Position numbers and translations under genes: made by a program. A stretch of DNA of 64,000 nt from Chelydra serpentina (lineage: Eukaryota; Chordata; Testudines; Chelydridae): contig JBAIAC010000024.1 of assembly GCA_037349315.1 (NCBI GenBank), positions 33,405,501 through 33,469,500 on the forward strand, read 5' to 3'. The notes under the pieces were generated by a model. It was not told the DNA's origin. It searched no databases and saw only the letters and a program-made list of their open reading frames with translations. This document shows positions 11,701-23,939 of the stretch, one piece after another (position 1 is the stretch's first letter; each line of letters opens with the position of its first letter).

Positions 11701-12739
11701 ATCTCTCTCACACAAATGCTAATTCCATGCTGACCATGGGTCTCCATAATACTTACACATGGCAGCTCCTGATTTGAATTTTTTCTTGTAAAGGCCAAGT
11801 TTTCAAATTGATTTGTAAACTTGGCCACACAAATTCCGCTTGTGCATCTCTCACTATGCAGGTAACTGAGTCTTATTCTGTCTCATTCTGATGGGTAAAA
11901 TAAGAGTTTTCGGACCATAAATTCAGAGGCCTACTTGCAAACTTAGCCATAAAAGTTTAACTGAAAGATTTAATTCATCTTGGTTAGGTTTTAAAAACAG
12001 TAGAGGAAATCTGACAAGTTAAAACCCATTGCTAGCAGACAGTTTGAGTCTCAAAATGACATTTTTAAGCATTCACTGCCAGCCATGTGTTTCCATGCTT
12101 AATTGCCATTTTAAAAAACACTTATTAAACTACAATGCCAAAAGCTTTTGAAATTGAGCATTTAGCTAAGTGGAAGTGAAAAGCAACAACCACTGAGGGT
12201 GAGTAAGAGCAATGGAAACCTGCCATATTGATTTAAATTGCTCCTCCTCTCCTCCCCTCTGCTTCAGCATTCCAGTCCTGTGTAGAAACTGTCAACTGTA
12301 TTAATTTCTATGATCATTTTTTGTTCTACACAAATGGGAACTCTGATGTGACCCCAAAATTAACTTTTATTATTGACTTGAGGCATGATGTGAATTCAGC
12401 TGTCCAAGGCTAAAAAGCTGTAATTCACTATCACTTTGCCCTTCTGAATTATAACTTTCAGTAAAACACATGAGGTGATGTGTGCCACCAGACTCTGCTA
12501 AGCAGAGATCTCTGTGGAAAGAAAACTGAAAGTGGGCTTACAGGACCACATAAGGGGCAGGGATGAAGCAAACAACCCACTGAATCCTCCAGAAACATCA
12601 GGAACATAGTGTTAACTCAGTCCACATAATGTGATAATGGTAGGTTGAAGGAAGCAACTGGAATACACGGAAAGGCTAATATCATTCCCTTTGATTGACA
12701 GTGCGTGCTTGGCATGTGTTACTTGGGTATGCAGTCTGG

Positions 12740-13270
12740 AGGTTGTGTTGGATCCCCATCTGCTGTTGGATGATCACATTGCTGCAATGTCCAGGTGTGA
12801 TTTTTGCTTATTTGCTTTCTCTTGGATACAGACCATGCTATGGTAATGCCTGCATTTGTCGCCTCACGCTCCGTATGAATTATTACACTGCACTCTATGT
12901 GGGCTACATCTTATCTGGAAAATTAAGCAGGTGCAGAATGCAGCAGCTCGTACATTAAGTGATAACTCTTGGAGACAGCATATATTATCAGTGCTCCATG
13001 ACATATATTGGCTGTCAATTTGTTTCTAGGTAGAGTTTATGGTGTTTATTTTAACCTATAAACATCTAAGAGCTATAGGATCTGCCTACTTGAGAGACTA
13101 CCTCTTCTTATGGCAGTATGTCACAGCTGCGATCCACAGAGGACTTCAAGCTTGATTCGTTTCATTATAAAAAGAAAGGGACCTACTGATAAAACATTCT
13201 CTGTAAGGGTTCCTTTCCCAAGATCTGAAATAGCTCAAATTTGTTGCCAGGGCACACTGCAAAGCCTGTC
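12740..13270 (+). pseudogene. L2-clade LINE ORF2 C-terminal relic
   Basis: Reading the plus strand across frameshifts gives family phrases: D-D-H-I-A-A-M-S near 12769, K-Q-V-Q-N-A-A-A-R near 12926, S-V-L-H-D-I-Y-W-L-S near 12990, then V-E-F and L-T-Y-K-H-L and A-Y-L-R-D-Y near 13085. This order is characteristic of the end of L2/CR1-group ORF2 proteins. Stops and frameshifts show it is an old relic. It lies antisense to DPYD. Confidence 0.75.
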
Positions 13271-15342
13271 TGTTTGAGTTGCAATTGGTGAAGGGCTGAC
13301 TCAGATGACAAGATTTGTTTGGTTGAAAAACATGGTGCAGGTTGTAATGTGAACTGGCCACCTGGTTAATGATCAGATGATGGGTGACAGGATTCAGAGG
13401 AAGAAGGGCTTCCTGCTCTGGTCGAATTCTACTTTGTGGCTCCAATGTTCTTTTGCTTTAAAATATATGCAAAGGGTTCCCAGAGCTTTTGGTTGGGTTC
13501 CCTTTTGCATGGAGTTAGCACAAGACCCAATTCTAAAGTTATTAAAGAAATAAATGGAGAGGTTGTGATCTCTGCCCCCATACAGAAGCCTCACCGCATG
13601 CTTTTCTTCCATATGCTTGCTAATATTAGGGATACAACCTTAAATATGCCTCCTACGATGCCTACTTTCCACATGTGCTCTCTCCTCCTCACTTAGACCC
13701 ATTTCACCCCCTAGTCCATGACACATTCCTCTTCCTGATGCAAAATTCCAGCCATGTGATATTCGGGGTTCTCCAGGCAATTTAAGCCTCCACCTGCCTC
13801 CAAGACGTTTGTCTCCACATGGATGCTCACTCACCCCATAAAACGTCTGAACACTTGTTCCCTCTCATAACTCCAAGTTCTTCCTCGCTTCCAAGAGACA
13901 TCCCTTCAACGGTCCCACTACTCTATGAAAAACTTAGTCTCATGTACTCCTCTTCTCACCTAGACACCCATCTTCCTTCAATCATCCATTCTCTTTTACT
14001 TCCACTCCTCTGGCAGAGAAAATTGAGAACAGCCTGGTCTAATTCCCTCCTAACTTCCGGGATTTTATAAAGCAAAAGAGTGAGAAGAGGGATAGTCAGG
14101 TTGATTAAAACAAGAAAGAAGATAACCTGGCATATTGCCCTGTGAACAATTATACAGAAATATGACCTCAAGGAAATTCCTACGCGTGGAATGTCTCTAA
14201 CAATGAGAGGATTTAGGATTATATAAATCACAATGGTTGGTAGTATAATCACATGAGAAAATGAACCTGGCAAAGCTTATTATACTGAATACCCAGATGG
14301 TAAACAACAGTTGTCGCTGTACTAAGAATTACATCTCTCTAATCAATAATAGGAAGGAACAGTTGGACAACTTATTTCCTATTATGTTCACTTAGGCAAT
14401 GTCTAGATCAATAAAGAGCATTAAGCCTCATGCCAACTGTAGACAGTATATGTTCAACATGGCTATCATATGTTAGGGATGGGTACTGCTGTACTCCAAA
14501 ATACTTTTAACACATAACCTAATATAATTAAGCTAGCAGTAATGGTTTAAATATCAGATGGGTATTTTTATAATGGGAGTGGATATTAAATTATTATTTT
14601 AGTTTAAGTAGAATTCAAGCCAATTTATTTTGTTAAAGCCAACCCCCACCATAATTCAATTTAGCTCTGGAATCTACCTCTGAAGGATGGTCGATTCTTC
14701 TTATAGGGGAAAGAAAAAGCAATAAAGCACAGTATCACTGGCTTACATATTCACTAGCTAATTATGTGGGTATAGTAAGCTGTTCACAAAAATTAAAAAT
14801 TGTGCTTGCATATCCCTCAAGCCAGAACGGCAATTATTGCTAGTAACTTTCAGTATATCCACTTTTGAAACTTTTCACTAAACAATAAGTAAAGCTAATC
14901 AAACTAAGTTTCTGAAGGGCTTGTTGAACTATCATATGAATTGTTTAAGTTCATGTTTGAACAAATGTAAATTAAAACAAATAATCCCTCCCCACCCAAA
15001 AAAATTAAACTAACAAAAAAAACCCACTGCAACGGTATGCTGACTCTCTATCCAACTTTCAGAGTGAAAGAATAAAGGTAAATGCAAAGTTCCTCCTCCA
15101 TCAGTAAGGAAAATGTAAGTGACAGTGGAAAGCATTGCTTCTGGTTATTTAACTTTGCAGTTTGAAAGCCATCTCATGGGAAGTAACTGAACTCTCTTAG
15201 TAAGCTCTCATGAAGTATATCTATTTTTCAAAAGGGTACGTGACATCAAACTGAGAAAACCTGTAAGCTGTTTTGTTCCTAGTTTTATAATTTATTACAA
15301 ACACATATATACAGTAAGCTGCACAGAGTGTTCAGATAAGTA

Positions 15343-16149
15343 CCGTATATACTCAATCATAAGCCAGTTAGTTTATAAGTCAACACCCCCCAAGATGGAT
15401 AAGTAAAAATGGAAAAATTTTATGACCCATTCATAAAACGACCCTATAATTCAGGGGTCGGCAAACTTTGGCTCCTGGCCCATCAGGATAAGCCACTGGT
15501 GGGCCGAGACAGTTTGTTTACCTTGAGTGTCTGCAGGTACAGAGGTAAACCTAAGTAAACAAAGTGTCTCGACCCAGAAGCTGTTTAGGCTGACGGGCCG
15601 GGACAGAAACTGGTGGGGAAATTTTTTTGGGGGGGAGGGGGGTAGAATCAGGGGGTCAGGGAAGTAACCCCTGTGACCACCCCCCACATGACCCCACCAC
15701 TAGCCCAGGACTCCCACACTCTCCCAATCCCATCGCTTCCCATATTAGCTGGGGCGGGCCAGGGGAGGATGTCTCTGGCCAGGTTGCAGCTGCTCTGGCG
15801 GGCTTGGTGGGCGGCATGGCCACAGCCTGCTCCGGCAGGCAGGCTGGGCAGCACGGCTGCAGCGTGCTCCGGTAGGCAGGCCGGGTGGCGCAGCCACAGA
15901 CTGCCAGCCCCAGAGCTGCAGCTGCTTTGGAGGCTGGGGAGAGCAGCGTGGCCAGAAGCGGAGAGACTCTGGCCCCACCTCTTCCCTTCTGGCTCTGCTG
16001 GCTGGGCTGCCTCTCTTTGCCCCCTCTGTTGGGGGGGAGGGGCTGTGTCCCACCTCTCCCCCTCTCTATACCCGTTCATAAGCCGACCCCCTTTTCTTTT
16101 GCTTCCCTTTTTTACTAAAAAAATTCGGCTTATGAACAAGTATATACGG
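15343..16149. mobile_element. Mariner-like nonautonomous element, copy 1 (807 bp)
   Basis: Terminal inverted repeats begin CCGTATATACTCAATCATAA and end ATGAACAAGTATATACGG. Each end is flanked by TA (15341-15342, 16150-16151), the target preference of Tc1/mariner. The interior is GC-rich, has long apparent open frames on both strands caused by base composition, and contains a segment (about 15453-15600) like the hAT-type repeat at 52762. No transposase is recognisable. Confidence 0.75.
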
Positions 16150-16648
16150 TAATTGGAGAAGAATTTCAGTACTTTCAAAGTTCATGAAAAGTGTTGGAAA
16201 TTGGTGTCTGTTAGCTACAGATATAGTACGAGCTGCAGCAGTGCAAGCTTCTTGATTCTATCATACCTATGTCTTTCAACTCTGATCAACCGGGAGCCCA
16301 AGGTGCAATAGGTTAGGTCTGTGCATAACACTATTTAATCTTTGGTCTCTGTTGAGACTTCCAGACCCAGTGCCATTTAGTGCCAATTGTTATGGAGTTT
16401 TTATTATATGTTCACCTGTCCACTAAGAACCATCCACATTATTTCACATTAACCACTGACTTGTCATCAGGCAGCAACAGCTTGCAGTAAGTGCCAGGGA
16501 GAGCCAGATTCAAACCAGTCAAACAGATGAGAGAATTTTTTTCTTACCACATCATTTGGTTTACACTTGTCTTACTAAGATACTGAAATACAGCCCATTT
16601 ATTGGCAGAAAATACAATACAAAATAAAGGAGAATAAGACATTCCTAC

Positions 16649-16736
16649 CTATTCCAATGAAGACTGCTTTGTAGCCCTCTTCCTTCAAGGTGTTGATTGT
16701 CATTCCTTCTATTCCAAGGCCTTTACCACAAACTAT
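16649..16736 (-). CDS. DPYD: DPYD exon 8 (residues 255-284)
   Basis: This 88-nt exon reads [15 protein letters not shown], then [14 protein letters not shown] and the first base of G284. It matches human exon 8 (c.763-850) in length and phase. The stretch 260-268 differs more from human than the other exons do, while Y-K-A-x-F-I-G-I-G is conserved; that segment leads into the next strand of the nucleotide-binding fold. The acceptor is TTTTATGTTAG and the donor is ATAG|GTAGGA. This is the last exon of the gene found in the window. No exon 9 was recognised in the 16.6 kb beyond it. Confidence 0.96.
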
Positions 16737-17668
16737 CTAACATAAAACATTATAAAGATTTATTAAGTATTTTGAAATTGATAATTAAAAATTGGTTTAA
16801 TTTCTGTCATGCTCCTCTGACTGGCATCTCAAAAAGTTTCATAATGATCAATTCATCAAATAAATATTTTTTTTGAGCTAGACTTACAGGGTCAGATCCT
16901 CAGGCCTGATCAAAGTCCGGTAGGGAGCATAAAATGGCTTAAAGTCACCTTTGTATTCCCCTGACAGTGGGGGACAGCCGAGGGTCTATTTGGTTGCTGG
17001 CATAACAGCAGTCAGCAACAAGCAAACAAACAGAAAAAGAAAGAAAAAACCTGTGCATGGAACACAACAGCACAGCAAAACAGCAGTTTTAAATGGTTGT
17101 ATTTGATACTGGTTTGGTAATGAAATATCCCCACATGAAACTCAGGATTTAAGAAACCTAATCTGGGAGCAAGGCACCAGTCTAGGGAATGTGTGGTAAA
17201 TGGACCAATCATCCAGCACATTAATCGGGAAAAAGTCTTGAGGGTTACTGGGGAAAAATCATTGATGCCACCAGTCTATTGCATAGAAGTAAAGAAAAAA
17301 GACGCAAACAAGATACTAGATAGGATTAACAGCATGTCAGCCTATCAAACAAATAAGGTGATCCTACATGCAGTTCTAGTCACTCTACCAAAGGAAGGGT
17401 AATATAGCCTCACTGGGGATGCAGTAAAAATTAAACTAATTTAAGTTTCTGCAACTGGACCTCTCTCACCAACGAGCCCTGCTCAAGTGAATGGTGCTCT
17501 TTGTGAGCGTAAGGGCCCACCTATGCAGATTCAACCACAGGATCGGGGCTTAAAACAACATTAGGTTTGACAAATCTTTATACTCTGGAAAGATTAAGGG
17601 GACTGTATGTACTTTCAAGGAAAAAGATAAGAATTCAAGGGAATCTAATAGAGATTTTCAAAATTAAG

Positions 17669-18790
17669 AATGTAAGAATGGCCATACTGGGTCAGACCAA
17701 AGGTCCAGCTAGCCCAGAATCCTGTCTTCCGACAGTGGCCAATGCCAAATGCTTCAGAGGAAATGAACAGAACAGGCAATCATCATGTGATCCATCCCCT
17801 GTCACCTATTCCCAGTTTCTGGCAAACAGAGGCTAGGGACATCATCCCTGCCCATCCTGGCTAATAGCCATTGATGGACCTATCCTCCATGAATTTATCT
17901 AGGTCTTTTTTTGAACCCTGTTATAGTCTTGGCCTTCACAAAAGAGTTCCACAGGTTGACTGTTGCGTTGTGTGAAGAAATTCTTCCTTTTGTTTATTTT
18001 AAACCTGCTGTCTATTAATTTCATTTGGTGACCCCTTGTTCTTGTGTTATGAGAAGGAGTAAATAACACTTCCTTATTTACTTTCTCTACGCCAGTCATG
18101 ATTTTATAGACCTCTATCATATCCCCCCTTAGTCATCTTTTTTCCAAGCTGGAAAGTCCCAGTCTTATTAATATTGTCTCATACGGAAGCCGTTCCATAC
18201 CCCTAATCATTTTTGTTGCCCTTTTCTGAACCTTTTCCAAGTCAAGTATGTCTTTTTTGAGATGGGGCAACCAGATCTGTACACAGTATTCAAGATGTGG
18301 GCGTACTATGGATTTATATAGAGGCAATATGATATTTTCTGTCTTATTATCTATCCCTTTCTTAATGATTCCCAACATTCTGTTTGCTTTTTTGATTGCC
18401 CCTGCACATTGAGTGGCTGTTTTCAGAGAACTATCCACAATGACTCCAAGATCTCTTTCTTGAGTGGTAACAGCTAATTTAGACCCCATCATTGTATATG
18501 TATAGTTGGGACTATGTTTTCCAATGTGCATTACTTTGCATTTATCAACATTGAACTTCATCTGCCATTTTGTTCCCCAGTCACTCAGTTTTGTGAGATC
18601 CCTTTGTAGCTGTTTGCAGTCTGCTTTGGACTTAACTATCTTGAACAGTTTTGTATTATTTGCAAATTTTGAATAGAACTGGTCCCAGTACAGACCTCTT
18701 GGGGACACCACTATTTACCTTTCTCCATTCTGAAAACTGACCATTTATCCCTACCCTATGTTTCCTATCTTTTAACCAGTTAAGAATGGA
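17669..18790 (-). mobile_element. CR1 LINE fragment (RT part and 3' UTR)
   Basis: On the minus strand the relic starts in the RT domain near 18790 and runs to the 3' UTR at 17669, whose end includes CTGACCCAGTATGGCCAT phrasing (reverse complement). Motifs: F-A-N-N-T-K in place of the catalytic F-A-D-D-T-K, K-S-K-A-D-C-K, K-C-K-V-M-H-I-G, E-R-D-L-G-V-I-V-D, V-R-P-H-L-E-Y-C-V, and K-V-Q-K-R-A-T-K-M-I. Loss of both catalytic aspartates means this copy cannot encode an active RT. It belongs to a different CR1 subfamily from 8357-9280. Confidence 0.93.
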
Positions 18791-18957
18791 ATTATTAATT
18801 TGGGTTTGTAATTGCATTTGTTTAATTGTATTTCTTTTAAATGATCAATGGTGCTCACTCGTTTCATTGGCTGGAATGAATAAAAATATATAAAATAGGA
18901 ATAAATGCAGATGAATTTATTTCACTGGTAGTAGGTTTACAAAGAGTAATAAATAAA

Positions 18958-19165
18958 AACAACAAGCACTTACAAAGCACTGCTCATTGTTAGATCTCAA
19001 AGAACTTTACAAAGGAAAAGAATCATGTTCCCCATTTTCCAGCTGAGGAAACTGAGGCCCAAAATGGGAAGTCATTTGTTCAAGGTCACACACCAAAACC
19101 GTGCTTAGCAACCAAGCCTCCTTATTCCTGTTCCCGTGCTCTGTACAATGGCCCATGCTGTCTGA
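18958..19165 (-). mobile_element. MIR SINE relic
   Basis: In plus-strand reading it has CCATTTTCCAGCTGAGGAAA, then CTGAGGCCC and CAAGGTCACACACCAAAACC, the usual antisense of the MIR core and tRNA-related region. Confidence 0.8.
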
Positions 19166-19283
19166 GGAGCATGATCTAAAACTTATCTTAAAACAAAACA
19201 AAAGGGTTTTGAAGCAAAGAGAATAAATGAGCTCAAGAGAAACCTAGTCTTGTTTCTGGAGAAGACAGTGGATTGAGGGATAG

Positions 19284-19378
19284 ATTCGTCAGTTAAACTG
19301 GTATAAATCCATTGAAATCAGCAGAATTACTTTGGATTTATACCAGCAGAAGTAAGGGCAAAATTTGGCCCTTTTGTT
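19284..19378. repeat. Short palindromic MITE relic
   Basis: The arms are CTGGTATAAATCCATTG and GGATTTATACCAGCAG, around a short spacer, followed by a GCAAAATTTGGCCC end typical of a widespread sauropsid palindromic repeat. Confidence 0.6.
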
Positions 19379-20363
19379 TTTAAAGAAAATGCCACCGTGT
19401 TTAGGTCTCCATCTTAAATGGCATAACAGGGCTCATGCAGCCTTCATTGTGCTGTGCTAGTGAGCACTTCAGTAAAGAACCTCTGAGGGGGATTGCATCT
19501 CCATGTATGCTGTGGAAGATAACTATGTGGCAGAGCTCATAAGGAAATGCATACAACACAAGTCAAAAGTGGGCATGTCAGGGCAGCAGCCAGAGGATCT
19601 GCACAGAGCATAAATACCCAAAGGAAAATCAGATCTAAGCGGAGAGCAGCAGCTGCCCTAGACCTTACTTCCTTTTGGTGGTTAGTATTTCTTATTCTAG
19701 CTCTCTCACATTTTCACAATCCTTCATTCAGGACAATCCATAATTTTAGTTTGTTGTGTGTCAAACTGTATTTCCCTATTCTCATGTTTTTGCCCCACTT
19801 TTCATGGGCTTCATCAGTGCAATGAAACTTACATTGAATCTAATGGCTAGAGTCTCTAGTGTCTGTCTTATATTGTCTTCATTTAAATTTTAAATATTTC
19901 CATGTGGCCTTTCAGGTTAAAACAGTCTACTTGGCCAGGGTGAATTTAGCTTAAACAGGAAAGAAACAATTCTAAATACATGCATGATTGTTTCTGGTTT
20001 TTGTTTTTGTTCATTTTCATTGTTACTCCTATACTTGTCATGCTCCACTGTATAAATGCTTCTTATAATGCTGCCTCTCTCACTCTTATTGAATTTATCT
20101 GCATTCCCTTTTAGACATTTATGAAGATGTGTTTTCCCCGTCCCTGAAAACATGGAGGATGGAAAATGTAATATATTTTATTTAAGGACTGGCCTTTTCT
20201 TATTTTCTCCTTTTATAGATTAGACATAATTTATATTATTAAATGTTAAAGCTGTGTGTAGTTGTGATCTTTTTGACTATAGACTGCATATTCAATGGGT
20301 ACAAAATACCACCTATGAATTATTATACATTGTTATTCTAATATGTACATATATTATGAAAAC

Positions 20364-20471
20364 TTAATAATGGAATTTAAACTTCACTACTAATGTTATG
20401 TGAGGATTTGCAATCCCTTAATAATGGAATTTAAACTTCACTACTAATGGTATGTGAGGATTTGCAATCCC
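20364..20471. repeat. 54-bp tandem duplication
   Basis: Units 20364-20417 and 20418-20471 start TTAATAATGGAATTTAAACT and differ at one base (T to G in TAATGTTATG). Confidence 0.95.
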
Positions 20472-20547
20472 TTAAGGCCCAGTCCTGTAACCTTTATTTA
20501 TCTGAGTAATTCCTACGGAAGACAACAGAATCACCCACATAAATCAG

Positions 20548-20745
20548 TAATACTTAGCATTTATACAGTATAGCACTTTTCATCAAAGATCTCAAAATGG
20601 CTTACACAAAGGTAGGTAAAATACTCCCATTTTACAGAGGCACAAAACTGAGGTACTTAGTTATGGCTTGCCCAACGCCACATAGCTAATCAATGGCCTG
20701 GTTGAGAATAGACTCTAGGGTAAAATTCTGTGCTGCACATCTAAG
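20548..20745 (-). mobile_element. MIR SINE relic
   Basis: Contains CATTTATACAGTATAGCACT, then CCCATTTTACAGAGGCACAA and AACTGAGG, with a GCCACATAGCTAATCAATGG segment, in the order expected for a MIR in antisense. Confidence 0.75.
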
Positions 20746-21088
20746 TGGCACAGCACAGAATTCACAACTCACGAGAAGGGAGTGGCCATGTTGGCTTTAA
20801 GCTCTCAATTTTGTACCGCTCCAAAACTTCTGGGGTAACAGACAGCCTTGGGGGCTGGTCTAAATTTTGCAGCCTGTCGTCAGCTGCTTATGAGTCACAG
20901 CACTGTCTGAAATCTCTGTGATGCTACATTCTGTGACCCCTCCCTGAGATGCCTGATGCCTTCAGATTTGCCTCTAGTATGCCCTCTATGTCACAGCTTG
21001 TGAGGGGATGCTCAGAAGGCAGCCTTATGGCTATCTTCCACAGTCCTGAACCAGGGTAATCTTCTCTTGACAAGATTTGGGCTTTTAT

Positions 21089-21371
21089 GCTATGTCTACA
21101 CTGCAGCTGGAGGCATGCCTCATAACCCAGACAGATAGACATGTGCTAGCTCTCCTTGACCTAGCACACTAAAAATAGCAGCATGACCATTGCTGCAAGG
21201 ATAGCAGCATGGACTAGACACCTGATGGACTAGCCATCTGACCCCCAATCCCCACCCATACTATAATGTCCACAAAGCTATTTTTACTGTGCTACTCGAA
21301 ATGGAGCTAGCATGGGTCTGTCTATCCATGCTGGGAGGCATGCTTCCAGCCACAGTGTGTAGACTAACCTT
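21089..21371. mobile_element. MITE of the same kind as 9478-10049
   Basis: Ends are GCTATGTCTACACTGCAGCT and CCACAGTGTGTAGACTAACC. The inner arms have AGGCATGCC and TAAAAATAGCAG / GCTATTTTTACTG inverted pairs. The copy is diverged, and no transposase is present. Confidence 0.7.
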
Positions 21372-22142
21372 ACAGTCCCTTTATACCGCTCCAGGCCTTT
21401 TACTGAGCATAGAGGTGTTGGGGGGGGGGTGTGAGGATCTCACCCTAGGTCTCATGATTCCCAGTCTGATGCTCTATCCACTGGACCAAGATAAAAGACT
21501 ATGAGTAAGGATTACTTATATGATTCTTATATGACCTTAATCAGTTAAAAAGTTATTATCTAGTCTTCTGTGTAAGGGTTTGATCCTGACATGTGGTCCA
21601 CACACATAACTTCTATTAAAATGAGCGGAAGTTATACACACTAAATACATCTCTACAGCAAACACTGAATGAACAATAAAACAACATTCCCATTATCTAA
21701 AAATAATCAAGAAGTTGAATTACTGTTATTGTCTATCACAGATCATGTCACCACTTCGTTAATTTAATGCATGTAATAAGTAAAATAAACATCAATGTGA
21801 GATTGCATTACAAGCCATTAAAAGAAAACTGGGGTGGAGAGAGAATTGTCAAATACGAATGTATTAAGTAGTACCAAACATGCATGAAAACAACTTGATT
21901 AAAGAAATCAAATCATTCCAATAGCTACATTGAACCCCTAAAGCAATTTAGGAATTTGTTTCTTACAGACAATTAATCACATGCAGGCATGCCAGATGAG
22001 AACTATTGATTGCCCTTTTCCAAACTAGTGGCATTCAGACAGCAGACAGACAAATGCCCTGAGCAAGAGGAAGCATCTTCCTGCCTCTGCCTAGTATAGC
22101 TTTTAATTGTTCTTCACTAATGTGCATGACATTTTGCTGTTA

Positions 22143-22352
<210 letters not shown>

Positions 22353-23103
22353 TTACTAAACATTAAACACATACAGTGCAAATCTTGTGAATTTTGTGTC
22401 TGTACAAAGATGATTTTCAAGTATTTAACAGAACTGTGAAGGAACAGGACTCATCTAATTAAAGAGATTTAGTATTGACAAACCAAAATCATCCACCTCA
22501 AAATAGGAAACAAAAAAATATTTTCTTTTTTATCCTTTTGACATAAGCCCTTTTACTTGTTAACAAGAATTCTAAATACTGTTTAACTTTGTCCAGTGCT
22601 GTTTATTGCATATCTCTGTTAACCAGGAACTACAACCAGTTTTATAAAGAAACTAAGAGGTTGATCAGTTTCTCAGAGAATCACAACTACATTCCTACAC
22701 CTTCTACAGTAACAATATCTAAAGAGAACTACTTTTGCTTTCTATAAAGGTTAAAAACATCAATATCACAACAGGTTGTAACCATCAATGGCTAATCCTT
22801 CTCTATATTTATAAAAACATGTTCTATGCTGAATGTGCCCACCTAACAGAGAGAGATTCTAGCCACAAATGACGAAGTTACCCAAAAATTAATAGTCAAA
22901 CATCCATTTTTTTAAAGTTGGATGTCTAAATTATTTTCTAGTCAATGCTGGGCACATTTCACCCTCCAGTTATATTCTACAAGTTCCCTTACATTCTACT
23001 ACAGTGTACGAAGTCAGTAATTTGAATTGGGGTCTTATTCTGGACTCACATTTACTGTTTAAATTAATGTATGTTCTTACTTTGTTCTTTTTTTCTTAGG
23101 GGC

Positions 23104-23122
23104 GGGGGGGGGGGGGGGGGGG
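23104..23122 (+). repeat. Run of 19 guanines
   Basis: Uninterrupted G run preceded by a T-rich tract and TTAGGGGC. On the DPYD sense strand it reads as a C run. It could fold as a G-quadruplex on the plus strand. Its exact length is unsure because such runs are poorly sequenced. Confidence 0.9.
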
Positions 23123-23189
23123 CAATGAGGGTGTTGAAGTCTTCTTCAATGTCCCAATACCACAGATTTACTGCCCCAGGGGTATAAAT

Positions 23190-23280
23190 ATCTAGGGCCA
23201 GATCCTCAGCTAGCATAAATCAGCACTGACTTTGACAGGACTATACCATTTTATAATCAGCTAACAGTCTGGCCCATTAA
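23190..23280. repeat. Short palindromic MITE relic
   Basis: Left end GGGCCAGATCCTCAGCTAGC and right end ATCAGCTAACAGTCTGGCCC form an imperfect inverted repeat around a 45-bp spacer. Confidence 0.6.
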
Positions 23281-23896
23281 GTCTAGTGAAGGCCGTTTAA
23301 AATGTCTTAATTCAATAAAGATAAAATGATACAACGTCCAGAAGGTGAAAGACACTCCTAAAGCTTCTGGAAACTAATCTCTTGCTAAAATTAACATAGT
23401 TATAATGTTCATAACAAAACCCTGGGACAGAGAGATTTGTAGTAGCTCCATTTTACATGTTATTATTGACCACTCCAACAGCTTTACATCTAACTCTGAC
23501 ACATTGGCAGGTTTCATTTATTTTAAAGCTTGTCAACCATAAATACATAGCAAAAAAGTTGACTTTACTACTTTCTTTTATGGTTTCAAATACTGACCAT
23601 CTTGGTGCTCTTCTGCCCAGCATGTAACTAAAAGCATTCTATATTTCAAATGTATGTATCATGACAATGCAACTTCCATGTCACAGTAAGAAAAGAGTGG
23701 GCCAAGACAAAGGATAACGAAATAGAGATTCAATAAAGAAATCCATTAAAATAACAAAATCTTATTTCTCAACCCATAAATATATTTGGTGAAGGCCTTT
23801 CATTTTCTCAAATATGAGATGGGCCCAGTATATCCCAGGTAGTATTCAGTAGCTGTCTCTATTCCCAAGAATATTTTCCTTAATTCCTTTAAAAAG

Positions 23897-23939
23897 GAGC
23901 GTGTGTGTGTGAGAGAGCGTGTGTGAGAAAGAGAGAGAT
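23897..23939. repeat. GT/GA simple repeat
   Basis: Alternating GTGTGTGTG and GAGAGAG runs within 43 bp. Confidence 0.85.

Larger units (their letters stand above)
1..16648 (-). other. DPYD: DPYD intron 8 (partial)
   Basis: Noncoding sequence downstream of exon 8 in the gene's direction. From 1 to about 5000 it is AT-rich, unique-looking intron with no gene or repeat I can name. It then holds an L2-like fragment (5040-5800), a nested transposon cluster (7724-10131), an unclassified repeat-like block (10484-11700), an L2-clade LINE relic (12740-13270) and a mariner-like element (15343-16149). Stretches 5970-7720, 11700-12700 and 13300-15340 show nothing specific. The human-like exon 9 segment was looked for on the minus strand and not found. 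Confidence 0.85.

Noticed and set aside
15648..16178. Overlapping long open frames on both strands (up to 176 residues)
   Set aside because: These are composition effects inside the mariner-like element. Similar shadow frames appear in its second copy at 63079-63713.
1..16600. Search for DPYD exon 9
   Set aside because: No minus-strand segment like the conserved F-Y-T-S-K-D-F-L-P motif was found. It is probably outside the window, though a reading by eye can miss a diverged exon.
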